Shown: positions 1-9,582, numbered from the stretch's first letter. The stretch is 64,000 nucleotides of DNA from Paenibacillus sp. CF384 (GCF_900106745.1 NZ_FNNV01000014.1:1-64000); one strand, 5' to 3'. The notes: generated by a model not told the origin, from the letters alone. Numbers and translations are program-made.

Positions 1-90
1 GCTATCCCCGAAGGAATAACTCCGCTCGACTTGCATGTATTAGGCACGCCGCCAGCGTTCGTCCTGAGCCAGGATCAAACTCTCCATAAA
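1..90 (-). rRNA. 16S ribosomal RNA, 5' end only
   Basis: The reverse complement begins TTTATGGAGAGTTTGATCC and continues with the universal 27F-type sequence and the conserved stretch up to about helix 6, so this is the first ~90 nt of a 16S gene. The rest lies beyond the left edge. The position next to ygxA matches the rrnD neighbourhood of Bacillus subtilis. The mature 5' end is placed at base 90 by analogy. A short leader hairpin (AAGCC-TTC-GGGCTT) lies just upstream, typical of the processing region before 16S. Confidence 0.97.
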
Positions 91-210
91 AGTGGTAAGC
101 CCGAAGGCTTGGCCATTTTTAAGAATTCGCTTGTTAGCTCATTCAAAAAACTAGCTTTGCGAAACGTTAATTTCGCGATTTATGACCATTTGACTGGTCG
201 CTCATTGTTC

Positions 211-225
211 AGTTTTCAAAGAACA
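211..225 (-). promoter_or_regulatory. rrn boxA antitermination site
   Basis: The minus strand reads TGTTCTTTGAAAACT, one base from the Firmicute rrn boxA form TGCTCTTTGAAAACT. It lies in the leader between the promoters and the 16S gene. By family knowledge it binds the NusB/NusE complex to keep rRNA transcription going. Confidence 0.8.
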
Positions 226-269
226 AATACTTCATGTTTGTGCGCCCATGTCTCAGCGGCGACTTGATT

Positions 270-299
270 AATATATCACATCCGGCCATTCAATTGCAA
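270..299 (-). promoter_or_regulatory. rrn promoter P2 (proximal)
   Basis: On the minus strand, TTGCAA (299-294) and TATATT (275-270) are separated by 18 bases, upstream of boxA and the 16S gene. The second promoter of a tandem pair is usual for rrn operons. The -35 box is only a moderate match. Confidence 0.5.
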
Positions 300-378
300 G
301 CTTTTTTTTATTTCTTTTTTCTTACTCGCTTGCAAGCATTAAGCTGTTTCATGTTTGCCTCGGAGGCGGTAATAAAGA

Positions 379-407
379 ATTTATCATATGTCAGCGCGCT
401 ACGTCAA
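379..407 (-). promoter_or_regulatory. rrn promoter P1 (distal)
   Basis: On the minus strand, TTGACG (407-402) and ATAAAT (384-379) are separated by 17 bases. It starts about ten bases past the T-run of the ygxA terminator, the expected place for the distal rrn promoter. Confidence 0.55.
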
Positions 408-418
408 GCATTAATTAA

Positions 419-449
419 TAAAAAAATCGCGGGCACGCTGCCCGCGATT
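419..449 (-). terminator. intrinsic terminator after ygxA
   Basis: A perfect 11-bp stem (425-435 with 439-449, three-base loop) is followed on the minus strand by a run of T. It lies 8 bases after the ygxA stop and insulates that gene from the rrn promoters. Confidence 0.9.
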
Positions 450-456
450 AATCCTT

Positions 457-1332
457 CTAAGAAACACTGTGATATCGCAGTTCCAACGCTTCTGTATCCC
501 CAAGAAGCGGCATGTAGGCAACCTCTCTTATATACCCGCGCATGACCAGCTTCTGCAGAAGCAGCGACAAATCCATATGCAAGTCCTTCAGGTGCGGATG
601 AGTTTGCAGCTCCATCACGCTCCACGGCTCCTCGCGGCTGCCAAGAATGGAGAAGAGCAGTCCGCAGGACGATTTCATTTTGCTCATAACCGAGAACTCG
701 CAAGCCAGCAATACCAGCTGTACCCGCTTCTCAAGCGATTCCGGCGAAATGGTCAGCTCTTCATATAGTTTATAAATGCCTGGGTTGAACCGCCTCATCT
801 GACGCCAAACCGTAAGCTCCGGGTGTACGCCTTCTTCAATAAACGCGATATGCGCCCAATGATGAAGAGCAGTTAGTACATTGGAGTAAGCATCAAGCAA
901 ATTGTTATCCTGCAAATCCTGTTTCGCCTGCAGATAAGAACGAATGAAATGTGAGAACTCCACCAATTCCTTCTGTCCGCGCAAGGATGCCGGGAAAGAA
1001 AGCAAGCTTTCCCTGAGGTTGAACAAGTAATTGTCTCGATCCACCAGGATCTCCCCCCGAACAAGCCATTGTATGATGCTGCGGTTCTCGCCGCCCGTTG
1101 TCCATTGCTCCAGCATTACAGGTGATACGGTTCGAATTTGCACCCGATCTTCGCCGATGCGTACATGTTCGATACCCCGGTTTGGGTCGTTCTGCGTAGA
1201 AACAACCAATAATAGAAGATCCAATCCGTCAATCATAGGATTGTACGGAACCGGGTTGTCGATAGCTGCCAAACTGATCAGCGCCTCATTATGTTCAAAA
1301 ATTGTTTTAAAATATGCCTTTATATGTTCCAC
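457..1332 (-). CDS. ygxA: nucleotidyltransferase-like protein YgxA
   Basis: This 291-aa soluble protein matches the length and position of B. subtilis YgxA, which also sits beside an rRNA operon and ygzB. The family has an N-terminal nucleotidyltransferase-like fold, a helical middle part and a C-terminal winged-helix-like region. Here the N-terminus holds a hydrophobic strand around residue 37 (DGLDLLLLV), and I do not see a clear GS-x-D-x-D catalytic motif, so activity is doubtful. Its cellular role is not known. The start is GTG, preceded by GGGGG at 7 bases. It is divergent from ygzB across about 140 bases. Confidence 0.8.
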   Translation of the reverse strand: MEHIKAYFKTIFEHNEALISLAAIDNPVPYNPMIDGLDLLLLVVSTQNDPNRGIEHVRIGEDRVQIRTVSPVMLEQWTTGGENRSIIQWLVRGEILVDRDNYLFNLRESLLSFPASLRGQKELVEFSHFIRSYLQAKQDLQDNNLLDAYSNVLTALHHWAHIAFIEEGVHPELTVWRQMRRFNPGIYKLYEELTISPESLEKRVQLVLLACEFSVMSKMKSSCGLLFSILGSREEPWSVMELQTHPHLKDLHMDLSLLLQKLVMRGYIREVAYMPLLGDTEALELRYHSVS

Positions 1333-1475
1333 GGTCTATCCCCCATATAGCTTCATGCTGTTGTTTAAGCTATAATGATTTCGCAGTTGTTTATACTCTT
1401 GTTCGACAATGTACGCAGGTTTTCCTGCCTATGGTCTTAGAAAACCGTACCTAAATGTCAGAAAGGATTTGTGAT

Positions 1476-1850
1476 ATGTTCGGAAAATCAAGTAAAATCA
1501 ATGAATTTCGGCTCTGGGGCCTTCTGTTCACGCTGTTTGGAATGGGACTAATGATACTGGGTACTGCGGGAATTGTGTTCTGGGGACAAGCCGGTAAAGT
1601 ATTTGCGGGCATCTTCATGGTTATTGGGATGATCGCCATGCTGGCGAGTGTAGGTGTTTACTTCTGGGCAGGCATGCTGTCGACAAGCGCAGTTATCCTG
1701 GTTTGCCCGGAATGCGGCAGACATACGAAGATGCTTGGCAAAACAGATCGTTGTATGTATTGCAAAACAAAGCTTACACTGGATCCCAGTCAGGCAACTG
1801 ACCTGGATGATACGGAAGAGAAAGAAGAAATCACGCAGCCCCAAGCCTAG
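1476..1850 (+). CDS. ygzB: UPF0295 membrane protein YgzB
   Basis: A 124-aa protein of the YgzB (UPF0295) family. Two hydrophobic helices (about residues 11-35 and 42-70) are followed by a small zinc-ribbon-like part with CPEC and CMYC pairs and an acidic tail. The start is the ATG at 1476 because AAAGGA lies 8 bases before it; an in-frame ATG 21 bases upstream has no ribosome binding site. Function is unknown. It is one of the few plus-strand genes, divergent from ygxA and ending at a shared terminator. The ygxA-ygzB-perR set is conserved in Bacilli, though here a GH18 gene is inserted before perR. Confidence 0.8.
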   Translation: MFGKSSKINEFRLWGLLFTLFGMGLMILGTAGIVFWGQAGKVFAGIFMVIGMIAMLASVGVYFWAGMLSTSAVILVCPECGRHTKMLGKTDRCMYCKTKLTLDPSQATDLDDTEEKEEITQPQA

Positions 1851-1865
1851 AATACGCGATAATAG

Positions 1866-1906
1866 AAACGCCCTTCGACCGGTTACAGCCGGCGAAGGGC
1901 GTTTTT
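1866..1906. terminator. bidirectional terminator between ygzB and the GH18 gene
   Basis: The stem pairs AAACGCCCTTCG (1866-1877) with CGAAGGGCGTTT (1892-1903), extended by a CCGG pair. A T-run follows on the plus strand and an A-rich flank serves the minus strand. It sits between convergent stops. Confidence 0.85.
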
Positions 1907-1915
1907 GCATTAGTA

Positions 1916-3643
1916 TTATGGGAGTTTATTTAAGGATTGATGAATAATGGCCCAAATATCATCGGACTGGAACTGGCGCTGCCAAGTCGCAACACCTGCT
2001 ATTCCGTATTTCTTAGCTAGTGCGGTTCTTGCCTTCAAAGAGACTCCATCTTCGATCCATATGCGCTGCAATGCGCCGTCAGCCTCGTACTCCACGTAAT
2101 TCTGTCCGGAATCGGCATCAAAGGTCGGCTTAAGCTTGCGTTCATTAATAATCGACTTTACGGTTTCCATTCCGAGCGCCTTCGAGCTTACTTTGACCTT
2201 GCCGGAATCATCTTTCTTCTCCGTCCATAACCGTGCATACAGCGGCATGCCTAATACGATTTTGTTAGCTGGCACCCCGTCTTCTTCGATGATCCGCGAA
2301 AGCGACTGCTCAGTCCATGGTAGGGAAGCAACCGAGCCTGATGTAGGACTGGATGCCCAATGCTCATCGTAGGCCATAATCATCATATAATCGACTACCT
2401 TACCCAGTGCCCCTCGATCCAGGAATAAGGACCACATTTCACTGTTCGATTTCGGCGTTACGTCTATGGATACAACGACATTCTGCTCATGCATGAGCGG
2501 TGTCAGTTCTCGAACAAATTGAACCAGGTTTGCTTTATCTGACGTATTCACATTTTCAAAATCAAGATTGATCCCTTTAAGCTTGTACATCTGCGCAAAA
2601 GCAGCAAGCTGATGAATCATCTGCAGGCGAGTATCGGCCTTCGCTAATGCAGCCGACGTTCGCTCCGGTTCGAACCCGTTGCTGAACACCGCCCATACTT
2701 GCATGCCTCTGTTCTGAGCCCATTTGACATAGTGCATATCCGCTTTACTTCTAATGTTGCCTTCGCCGTCAAGAAGCTCGAACCACGTCGGTGAAACGAC
2801 GTTTACACCGGGCATTTCACTGATTTGATCGGTGTTCGGTGCTTTCTCGTAGACAGCTTCCCAGGTTAGATTGATTTTGCTGCCGACGGCTTTCCATGCT
2901 GTGAAAGGAGCCGGTTCAACTTGCTGTTTAATTTGTTCCGTTTCCGTAAGTTTGATATCTTGTTTCTTGGCGTATCCCAGGATACCATCAGTACTCTGGA
3001 CCGTATACCAGCCTTCCTTCTCTCCCCAAATGCGCACGGTATCGGTATTCGCAAGGCGATCTACAATCGGTTCCTTGATGGTCGGTCCGCGTCTAATGAC
3101 CGTATCGTCATCTATAACTCCGCGCTGAACCGCATCTCCTGCTCGCAAAATCGTAATAATATCGTCCTGCTCATTATATTCAGCATGAAGTCCATAAAGC
3201 TCTTCAAGCGGTGTGATCGGCAAGTAGACGGCATCGTCCTTCACCTGCGCGGCGATGCGCAGCGGGTAAGGTTTCTTATTGATCGTGGCGGTTAATGCAT
3301 TTGTTTTCATCCGCAGCACTTTATTCGCATTGGTTAGAACGATCGATCCGGTCTTCGCTTCATAATAAACTTCTTCCTTAAGTCCCAGCTGATCATGAAT
3401 GAAGTTCAAGGGAAGACTAATGATATCTTGATTAACCAGTGCACCGCCTTCGGCGACTTGTCCATGAAACAGAATCGGGTGCGCTGCACCATATTCCGGT
3501 TTAACTTCTGTATTATTAGGCGTTAGTCGCTGCCATCCCAACCACATGCCTGCTGCTGCAGCTGCTATCCCGCTTGCAAGTACTACCCATTTCAACCAGC
3601 CGCCGCCACTTTGTCGTCTAGGCCGCATACGTACGGTTTCCAC
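1916..3643 (-). CDS. membrane-anchored GH18 hydrolase with stalk and SH3 domains
   Basis: A 575-aa protein. One N-terminal transmembrane segment (about residues 17-38) is followed by a copper-amine-oxidase-like stalk domain (about 60-165), a bacterial SH3 domain (about 175-235) and a C-terminal GH18 barrel. The GH18 strand-4 motif is GINLDFEN, so D361 and E363 occupy the catalytic positions, with N where the first Asp of DxDxE usually is. Relatives such as YdhD and YaaH are spore or cell-wall N-acetylglucosaminidases, so cleavage of peptidoglycan or chitin outside the membrane is likely. The GTG start at 3643 is chosen because AGAGGAG lies about 10 bases upstream; a TTG at 3664 overlaps that site. 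It reads toward the ygzB terminator. Confidence 0.8.
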   Translation of the reverse strand: METVRMRPRRQSGGGWLKWVVLASGIAAAAAGMWLGWQRLTPNNTEVKPEYGAAHPILFHGQVAEGGALVNQDIISLPLNFIHDQLGLKEEVYYEAKTGSIVLTNANKVLRMKTNALTATINKKPYPLRIAAQVKDDAVYLPITPLEELYGLHAEYNEQDDIITILRAGDAVQRGVIDDDTVIRRGPTIKEPIVDRLANTDTVRIWGEKEGWYTVQSTDGILGYAKKQDIKLTETEQIKQQVEPAPFTAWKAVGSKINLTWEAVYEKAPNTDQISEMPGVNVVSPTWFELLDGEGNIRSKADMHYVKWAQNRGMQVWAVFSNGFEPERTSAALAKADTRLQMIHQLAAFAQMYKLKGINLDFENVNTSDKANLVQFVRELTPLMHEQNVVVSIDVTPKSNSEMWSLFLDRGALGKVVDYMMIMAYDEHWASSPTSGSVASLPWTEQSLSRIIEEDGVPANKIVLGMPLYARLWTEKKDDSGKVKVSSKALGMETVKSIINERKLKPTFDADSGQNYVEYEADGALQRIWIEDGVSLKARTALAKKYGIAGVATWQRQFQSDDIWAIIHQSLNKLP

Positions 3644-3698
3644 TTGTAAAGCGCTCCTCTCCAAATTAAGCTAGTCCACTGATGTGCGAACTCTTCAA

Positions 3699-3745
3699 AT
3701 AAAAAACGCGCATGATGGTGAGCTGCCTCTACCCCTGCGCGTTTA
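3699..3745 (-). terminator. terminator after perR
   Basis: AAACGCGCA pairs with TGCGCGTTT across a 23-base loop and is followed on the minus strand by TTTTTTATTT. It lies about 20 bases after the perR stop. Confidence 0.75.
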
Positions 3746-3767
3746 TTAGTCTTTCAATCATCGCTTG

Positions 3768-4202
3768 TTAATTGGTGTGCCGCGCGGAGCAATCAGCGCA
3801 ATACCCATAAATCTCCATTCGATGCCCCTCTACTTTAAAGCCCGTTTCTTTGGAAGCCGCTGCTTCTACATCCGTTAGAGGCGGATAGTCAAAATCAACG
3901 ATTGTTCCGCATGATCGGCATATGGCGTGATAATGATCGGTTAAGTCGGCATCAAATCTGCTTGAATCATCGCCATAAGTCAATTCGCGAAGCAAGCCCG
4001 CATCGACAAACAGCCGGAGATTATTATAAATGGTCGCCACACTCATACTAGGGAACGATGGCGAGAGTGATTTATAAATTTCATCTGCAGTGGGGTGTGT
4101 CATGGAGTGCATGAGAAAGCTTAGAATTGCATGACGCTGCGGGGTCATTCGTACGCCGGTACTTTTCAATTGTTCAAGCGCCTGCTCAACGGTCGCACCC
4201 AT
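3768..4202 (-). CDS. perR: peroxide-sensing Fur-family repressor PerR
   Basis: A 144-aa Fur-family regulator. The regulatory metal ligands of B. subtilis PerR (H37, D85, H91, H93, D104) are all present one residue earlier: H36, D84, H90, H92, D103. Asp rather than Glu at position 103 and the SSRFD motif favour PerR over Fur or Zur. The structural zinc site is C95, C98, C135, C138. It would repress catalase, ahpC and similar genes until the metal-bound His residues are oxidised by peroxide. The ATG at 4202 is chosen because AAAGGA lies 10 bases upstream and the length then matches the family; a GTG at 4211 is too close to that site. Confidence 0.95.
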   Translation of the reverse strand: MGATVEQALEQLKSTGVRMTPQRHAILSFLMHSMTHPTADEIYKSLSPSFPSMSVATIYNNLRLFVDAGLLRELTYGDDSSRFDADLTDHYHAICRSCGTIVDFDYPPLTDVEAAASKETGFKVEGHRMEIYGYCADCSARHTN

Positions 4203-4235
4203 GCCCAACACGTCCTTTCTGCTTTTGTTAGAACC

Positions 4236-4265
4236 ATTGTACGTGGATACTTTTCATTTTGTCAA
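4236..4265 (-). promoter_or_regulatory. sigma-A promoter of perR
   Basis: On the minus strand, TTGACA (4265-4260) and TACAAT (4241-4236) are 18 bases apart, about 34 bases before the perR start. I see no TTATAATnATTATAA-type box over it, so autorepression is not supported by this sequence. Confidence 0.8.
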
Positions 4266-4285
4266 TGAAAGCGGGAATCATTTTA

Positions 4286-6166
4286 TCATTTGTAACGATT
4301 TACCTGAATGCTGCTATTGGCGTCTATATTGATTCTGTAATTCGCCGTTCCAATGCTGCCGCGGATCGTTTTCTTACTGATTGTGAGGGGTAAATCGCTT
4401 GTTACTTCGCCGAAAGTAGCCGAGCCGTTAACCGAATAATTACCGTACAGTGGAAGCGATACCTTGATTTCGCCGATGGAACTGTCGATGTCCCAGTCTC
4501 CGCCGACTTGAGAGCTCGCAATCTGAATATCACCATTGAGGGTATCCGCTTTGATTGCACCGGTTCCTTCTTTAATCATGATCTCGCCATTCTTCGTATC
4601 CGTATCGATGTCGCCGGTAACTTGCTGCAGGTTGATGCTTCCGCTAAGCGTAGAAGCTTCGATTGCGCCGGTTATATAACCTGCTTTGACATCGCCATTG
4701 TATGTGCTCAGCTTCGCATCTCCTGTTACTGACGAGGCATCAATGCTGCCATTCTTGGTATCAGCCTTCACCGAGCCTGCCAGGCCATGCATGATAATCG
4801 AACCGGTTGTCGCTTTGATACTTAGTCCTCCCGGTAAGGATAACCCTGTTACATCGACTGAACCGTTCACGATTTGGATGGCGAGTTCGGATTGCATGTA
4901 ATTGATCTGCGGACTGGTGGATTCTTCCGATTCGGGCTGACCTGTGCCTGTAGATTCATCATCTACAGACGGGGGCTGGTCAGAAACCTCGGAGGTGTTT
5001 GTTTCAGAATCAGTCGACTCGGCGGGTTCTGTTGGGATAAGCTTCCCAAATGCCGACTCGGCGGGTACGGTCACTACTATATTTATACGCGGCACACGAT
5101 CTCCATTAGCACCATACGGGTGACCTTTTGCCTCGATTTTGAGCTCATCCTCGCCGCTGACCGTGATTTCCGACTTGCCGGCCGTATCATCCGCTTCTGT
5201 TTGTTCAGCTGCATCGACCCACATGACAGATTCAACCGTCAGCTCGCTTACATTCCCCTTCTTGACGGTAACTTTGCCGTTCGGGTTCACGATTTCGATC
5301 CCTATAGTCTCAGACGTTACCGGGGCATGAATAGTTTCCTTGGCATAACGGAATCCTTTCTCTTCCCCGTAGGCGCTCGTTCCGGTCAAATTAACTTTAA
5401 ATTCATCCAGCCAGCGAAATGGCATCGAAGCGAACTGCGTCACCCCAAAAGCAGTAACCGCTATGAGAGCAGCAAGGAACGTGCCACCGATATCAAAAGA
5501 CGGCCGTTTGGAGGCTGTGCGATACACAAGGCTCATGATGACGACTTCAATGCCTAACAGGACAAACGCTGCCGGCCACCATTGTCCGATCAGTTCCATA
5601 TCGTTGCGTTCGCGAATTTGGTCCCAGAGCAATAATGCCCCTACCGTAATCATCACCGCCGCAGCAGTGAATCTCCCCATTTTAAACATCAACCTATTCC
5701 TCCTCGAGGCAAAACAGATCGCCAGTACAATAAAAGCAATTCCCGGTGCATAGGTGCCTATCGTATCCACGATCGTTTGAAAGACGACAGGCGCTTGGAC
5801 AAACACCAGCAAGAGAAAGGCCAGTCCGATGACAGCAACACCTTGAATAATCGTACCTATTCCTACACGAGGCGACTCTTCCATAGCCGGACTCGCGGCT
5901 GCTTCGCGCTGTTTCGCAGCCTGCTGGAGCGTATCGAATACGCTATAGAACCAAAAGAAAGGCAGCGCCAATCCTAGGAAGATGATCAGCAGTGCATATT
6001 TCCCTCCGCCTTCGTCGGCAAAGCGAATCATTGCAGCGATATCGGTCAGCGTGCCAAGCAGCAGCAGCATGCCTGTTAAATGCCTGCCCAGCGCAAGATG
6101 TCCGCCGCCCGGAATGAGAAAAGCGAGCAGCGACGCAAGCAGTGTACTTCGAGATGATTCCCGCAT
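4286..6166 (-). CDS. polytopic membrane protein with DUF4097 beta-solenoid tail
   Basis: A 626-aa protein. About the first 250 residues hold seven or eight hydrophobic segments, including a GGGHLALGR start typical of small membrane scaffolds. The rest is extracellular or soluble: an acidic Ser/Thr/Pro/Glu-rich stretch (about 375-420) and then a DUF4097-type right-handed repeat in which short blocks such as VKADTKNGSIDASSVTGDAK recur about every 18-20 residues. DUF4097 proteins are often near stress or LiaF/PspC-like envelope genes; the exact role is not known. An AGGAGG lies 13 bases before the ATG, a long spacing. It stands alone between perR and gatB. Confidence 0.7.
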   Translation of the reverse strand: MRESSRSTLLASLLAFLIPGGGHLALGRHLTGMLLLLGTLTDIAAMIRFADEGGGKYALLIIFLGLALPFFWFYSVFDTLQQAAKQREAAASPAMEESPRVGIGTIIQGVAVIGLAFLLLVFVQAPVVFQTIVDTIGTYAPGIAFIVLAICFASRRNRLMFKMGRFTAAAVMITVGALLLWDQIRERNDMELIGQWWPAAFVLLGIEVVIMSLVYRTASKRPSFDIGGTFLAALIAVTAFGVTQFASMPFRWLDEFKVNLTGTSAYGEEKGFRYAKETIHAPVTSETIGIEIVNPNGKVTVKKGNVSELTVESVMWVDAAEQTEADDTAGKSEITVSGEDELKIEAKGHPYGANGDRVPRINIVVTVPAESAFGKLIPTEPAESTDSETNTSEVSDQPPSVDDESTGTGQPESEESTSPQINYMQSELAIQIVNGSVDVTGLSLPGGLSIKATTGSIIMHGLAGSVKADTKNGSIDASSVTGDAKLSTYNGDVKAGYITGAIEASTLSGSINLQQVTGDIDTDTKNGEIMIKEGTGAIKADTLNGDIQIASSQVGGDWDIDSSIGEIKVSLPLYGNYSVNGSATFGEVTSDLPLTISKKTIRGSIGTANYRINIDANSSIQVNRYK

Positions 6167-6227
6167 GAGATGGATGGCACCTCCTGACTGTTGATGATTA
6201 CAAATATTGTATCATAATTTCCCACAG

Positions 6228-6272
6228 CAAAAGAGGCATGTCCGCATGATGACGCCGGACATGCCTCTTTAT
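6228..6272 (-). terminator. terminator of the gatCAB operon
   Basis: A 14-bp stem pairs AAAGAGGCATGTCCG with CGGACATGCCTCTTT across an 11-base loop, with T-rich flanks on both strands. It lies 6 bases after the gatB stop. Confidence 0.9.
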
Positions 6273-6277
6273 TGTAG

Positions 6278-7720
6278 TTATTGATTCAAGCGCGCAAGCA
6301 GCAGCTTGTTAACAAGCGCCGGATTTGCTTTGCCCTTCGTTTCTTTCATCACCTGACCAACCAAGAAGCCGATGGCTTTCTCTTTGCCGGCTTTGAAATC
6401 CTCTACGGATTGCGGATTGCCGCTGACAATGCGGTCAACCACTTCTGCGATTGCACCTTCGTCGCTGATTTGAACAAGGCCTTGCTCTTCAACGATTTGC
6501 TGAGGACGTTTGCCTGTTTCGAGCATTTCTTTGAAGACCGTCTTCGCGATCTTGCTGCTGATCGTGCCTTTCTCCATCAGACCGATCATCTCGCCGAGTC
6601 CTTGACCTGTCAGCTTGATGTCTTCCAGTTCAAGGCCGCCTGCATTCAAGTAGCCGAGCAGATCGCCCATGATCCAGTTGGATACCGCTTTGGCATCCTT
6701 CGTAAATTGAAGGCTCTCCTCGAAGAAATCAGCCAGTTTCTTGGAAGCCGTAATGACGCCTGCATCGTAGGAAGGGAGACCGAATTCAGTTGTGTAACGA
6801 GCTTGGCGTGCATCGGGCAGCTCCGGTATGGATGCCAGGACACGAGCCTTCCACTCTTCGTCGATATGGATCTGCACAAGGTCAGGATCCGGGAAGTAGC
6901 GATAGTCATGCGCTTCTTCCTTGCTGCGCATCGAGAACGTCTTGCCTTGCGCTTCGTCCCAGCGGCGTGTTTCCTGAACAACCTTGCCGCCGCTGTCGAG
7001 AATATCCGCTTGGCGCATTTGCTCATACTCAAGACCGCGCTGAACACCACGGAAGGAGTTCATGTTCTTAAGTTCGGCACGTGTACCAAACTGCTCTTGA
7101 TCGTAAGGACGCAGACTGACGTTGGCATCGCAGCGAAGCGAGCCTTCCTCCATCTTCACATCGGAAACGTCACAATAAAGCATGATTGCTTTCAATTTCT
7201 CGAGGTAAGCTTTCGCTTCTTCCGGCGACCGAAGGTCCGGCTCGGATACGATCTCGACAAGCGGCGTACCGACACGGTTAAAATCGACCAGCGATCCAAA
7301 ACCGCCTTCGACATGAGTCAGCTTGCCTGCATCTTCTTCCAAGTGAAGGCGCGTAATGCCGATGCGTTTGGTCTTGCCGTTCACTTCAATGTCGATCCAG
7401 CCATGCTCGCCGACAGGCTTGTCGAATTGCGAGATTTGGTACGCTTTCGGAGAATCCGGGTAGAAATAGTTTTTGCGGTCAAATTTGCTGATGTCGGCAA
7501 TTTGGCAGTTGAGTGCCATCGCTGCTTTCATCGCGAATTCCAGTGCTTGACGGTTCAGTACCGGCAGCACGCCAGGGTGTCCAAGACAGATCGGACATGT
7601 ATGGGTATTCGGCGGGGCGCCGAAGGAGGTGGAGCAGCCGCAGAAGATTTTACTCTTCGTATGGAGCTCAACATGCACTTCCAGCCCGACAACCGTTTCG
7701 TAAGTGTTCGGTTCAAACAT
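6278..7720 (-). CDS. gatB: Asp/Glu-tRNA amidotransferase subunit B
   Basis: A 480-aa GatB. The N-terminal cradle has the signature [19 protein letters not shown] and a CPICLGHPG zinc-site motif near residue 42; the tail is a YqeY/GatB helical domain that reads tRNA. GatB activates Glu-tRNA(Gln) or Asp-tRNA(Asn) by phosphorylation with ATP and receives ammonia from GatA. It is the last gene of gatC-gatA-gatB, the usual Bacillus order, with 34 bases between gatA and gatB. An AGGAGG precedes the ATG by about 7 bases. A 522-codon open frame on the opposite strand is a shadow of this gene. Confidence 0.98.
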   Translation of the reverse strand: MFEPNTYETVVGLEVHVELHTKSKIFCGCSTSFGAPPNTHTCPICLGHPGVLPVLNRQALEFAMKAAMALNCQIADISKFDRKNYFYPDSPKAYQISQFDKPVGEHGWIDIEVNGKTKRIGITRLHLEEDAGKLTHVEGGFGSLVDFNRVGTPLVEIVSEPDLRSPEEAKAYLEKLKAIMLYCDVSDVKMEEGSLRCDANVSLRPYDQEQFGTRAELKNMNSFRGVQRGLEYEQMRQADILDSGGKVVQETRRWDEAQGKTFSMRSKEEAHDYRYFPDPDLVQIHIDEEWKARVLASIPELPDARQARYTTEFGLPSYDAGVITASKKLADFFEESLQFTKDAKAVSNWIMGDLLGYLNAGGLELEDIKLTGQGLGEMIGLMEKGTISSKIAKTVFKEMLETGKRPQQIVEEQGLVQISDEGAIAEVVDRIVSGNPQSVEDFKAGKEKAIGFLVGQVMKETKGKANPALVNKLLLARLNQ

Positions 7721-7754
7721 CGTTTAGCCCTCCTGCTTTATTGGCATCCGAGAA

Positions 7755-9212
7755 TTATAGCTGCGGACGCTGTTTATGATGCTCAGTATGCTGTTCGAAC
7801 GCGTGCGCGGCGCGAAGCACCGTGCGCTCATCGAACGCTTTGCCGATAATTTGCAAACCAACAGGCAGGCCATCTGCGAAACCGCAAGGTACGCTAATTG
7901 CCGGAATGCCAGCAAGGCTGACCGGAATGGTGCAAATATCGTTCAAGTACATGGTGAGCGGGTCGCCCACTTGCTCGCCGATACGGAAAGCAGGAGTAGG
8001 CGCAGTCGGCCCGATGATCAGATCAAAGTTCTGGAACACGTTGTCAAAATCTTGTTTGATCAGCGTGCGGACTTTCTGTGCCTTCAAATAATACGCATCA
8101 TAATAGCCGGAGCTGAGTGCATAAGTCCCAAGCATAATACGGCGCTTCACTTCCGGTCCGAAGCCTTGGCTGCGGGATTTGCGATACAGCTCAATCAAGT
8201 TATCCGGGTTCTCTGCGCGAACGCCATAACGAACGCCGTCAAAGCGTGCCAAGTTCGAGGAAGCTTCCGACGAAGCAAGCAGATAGTAAGTCGCAACCGC
8301 GTATTCCGTATGCGGCAGAGACACTTCTTCCCATGTTGCGCCAAGGCTTTCGAATTGTTTCAGCGCAGCAAGCACTGCTTCTTTGACCTTCGGATCGATA
8401 CCTTGTCCGAGGTATTCCTTCGGAACGCCGATGCGAAGTCCTTTGACATCGCCGCTTAGTGCACCGACATAGTCGGGAATTTCCACGTTAGCTGATGTGG
8501 AATCGCCTGCATCGTAGCCTGCGATTGCTTGCAGCACATAGGCAGAATCTTCAACATTCTTCGTAAGTGGACCGATCTGGTCGAGTGAAGAAGCGAAGGC
8601 AACAAGACCGAAACGTGAAACCAGGCCGTAAGTCGGCTTCAAGCCGACAATACCGCAGTACGCCGCCGGTTGACGGATCGAGCCGCCAGTATCGGAGCCA
8701 AGCGCGAAATAAACTTGTCCTGCCGCAACGGAAGCCGCAGAGCCGCCGCTTGAACCGCCCGGTACATACTCCGTATTCCACGGATTACGTGTCGGATGGA
8801 AGCTCGAATTCTCGTTGGAGCCGCCCATGGCGAACTCGTCCATATTCAGCTTACCGATCGTAACCGATTGGGCTGCGTTCAGTTTCTTCATTACTGTCGC
8901 GTTATAAATCGGATCGTAGTTGCGCAGAAACTGGCTCGCACAAGTTGTCAGCAAGCCTTCCGTCACGATATTATCCTTAATGCCAGCCGGCAATCCGAAC
9001 AGCAATCCCTGCTCTTCGCCAGCTGCCAAAGCACCGTCAAGCTCAGCTGCTGCAGCGCGCGCGCCTTCTTCATTCAGCGTCAGGAACGCTTGTATGGAAG
9101 CATCTGTAGCTGCAATTCGTGAATACGAAGCATCCACCAAATCGCCAACCGACAGCTCTTTCTTCTTTAATTGGTTATGTACTTCCTGTAGGCGTAAGTC
9201 AAAGAGTGCCAA
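7755..9212 (-). CDS. gatA: Asp/Glu-tRNA amidotransferase subunit A
   Basis: A 485-aa amidase-signature enzyme that hydrolyses glutamine to supply ammonia to GatB. The catalytic Ser-cisSer-Lys triad falls at K79, S154 and S178 (motifs [16 protein letters not shown] and [11 protein letters not shown]), the same numbers as in Staphylococcus aureus GatA. The start is TTG with GGGAGG 8 bases before it; no ATG is suitably placed. It lies 36 bases after gatC in the same operon. Confidence 0.98.
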   Translation of the reverse strand: MALFDLRLQEVHNQLKKKELSVGDLVDASYSRIAATDASIQAFLTLNEEGARAAAAELDGALAAGEEQGLLFGLPAGIKDNIVTEGLLTTCASQFLRNYDPIYNATVMKKLNAAQSVTIGKLNMDEFAMGGSNENSSFHPTRNPWNTEYVPGGSSGGSAASVAAGQVYFALGSDTGGSIRQPAAYCGIVGLKPTYGLVSRFGLVAFASSLDQIGPLTKNVEDSAYVLQAIAGYDAGDSTSANVEIPDYVGALSGDVKGLRIGVPKEYLGQGIDPKVKEAVLAALKQFESLGATWEEVSLPHTEYAVATYYLLASSEASSNLARFDGVRYGVRAENPDNLIELYRKSRSQGFGPEVKRRIMLGTYALSSGYYDAYYLKAQKVRTLIKQDFDNVFQNFDLIIGPTAPTPAFRIGEQVGDPLTMYLNDICTIPVSLAGIPAISVPCGFADGLPVGLQIIGKAFDERTVLRAAHAFEQHTEHHKQRPQL

Positions 9213-9248
9213 CAGCCGTTCCTCCCTTCGGTATAAACCCTCACACTA

Positions 9249-9536
9249 TTATTCAAGAACAGCCGGCACTTTGAACTGGCCGTCTTCATCATCCGGCGCA
9301 TTACGCAGTGCAGTCTCGTTCGTAACCGACTCGCGAGTCACGTCGTCACGCATGACATTGTGAACCGGCAGCACATGGCTGGTTGGTTCCACGCCGTCCG
9401 TTTGGAGCTCGTCCAGCTTCTCCGCGTATTTAAGAATCGCATTCAGCTGTCCGGTAAACTGTTCCTTCTCTTGTTCAGAAAGCTCCAGTCGGGCCAAATT
9501 GGCCACATGCTCGACATCTTTGATGGTTATGCTCAT
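9249..9536 (-). CDS. gatC: Asp/Glu-tRNA amidotransferase subunit C
   Basis: A 95-aa GatC, the small belt-like subunit that wraps around GatA and GatB. The N-terminal helix carries VEHVANLARLELSEQE and the C-terminus the NVMRDD motif typical of the family. It is the first gene of the operon. The likely ribosome binding site, AAAGGA, is 14 bases from the ATG, which is rather long. Confidence 0.97.
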   Translation of the reverse strand: MSITIKDVEHVANLARLELSEQEKEQFTGQLNAILKYAEKLDELQTDGVEPTSHVLPVHNVMRDDVTRESVTNETALRNAPDDEDGQFKVPAVLE

Positions 9537-9582
9537 TGTCTATGGTCCCGTCCTTTCCATCCATTTTGCACACATTCTACCT

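Noticed and set aside
31-545. Short plus-strand frames over the 16S start and rrn leader
   Set aside because: They overlap rRNA, the boxA leader and promoters, and have no ribosome binding sites.
4203-4285. PerR-box autoregulation of perR
   Set aside because: I looked for TTATAATnATTATAA-like sequences near the perR promoter and found none with acceptable matches.
6281-7849. 522-codon open frame on the plus strand opposite gatB
   Set aside because: It lies wholly antisense to gatB and the end of gatA, has no ribosome binding site and gives a low-complexity Arg/Leu/Phe-rich product; it is a codon-bias shadow.
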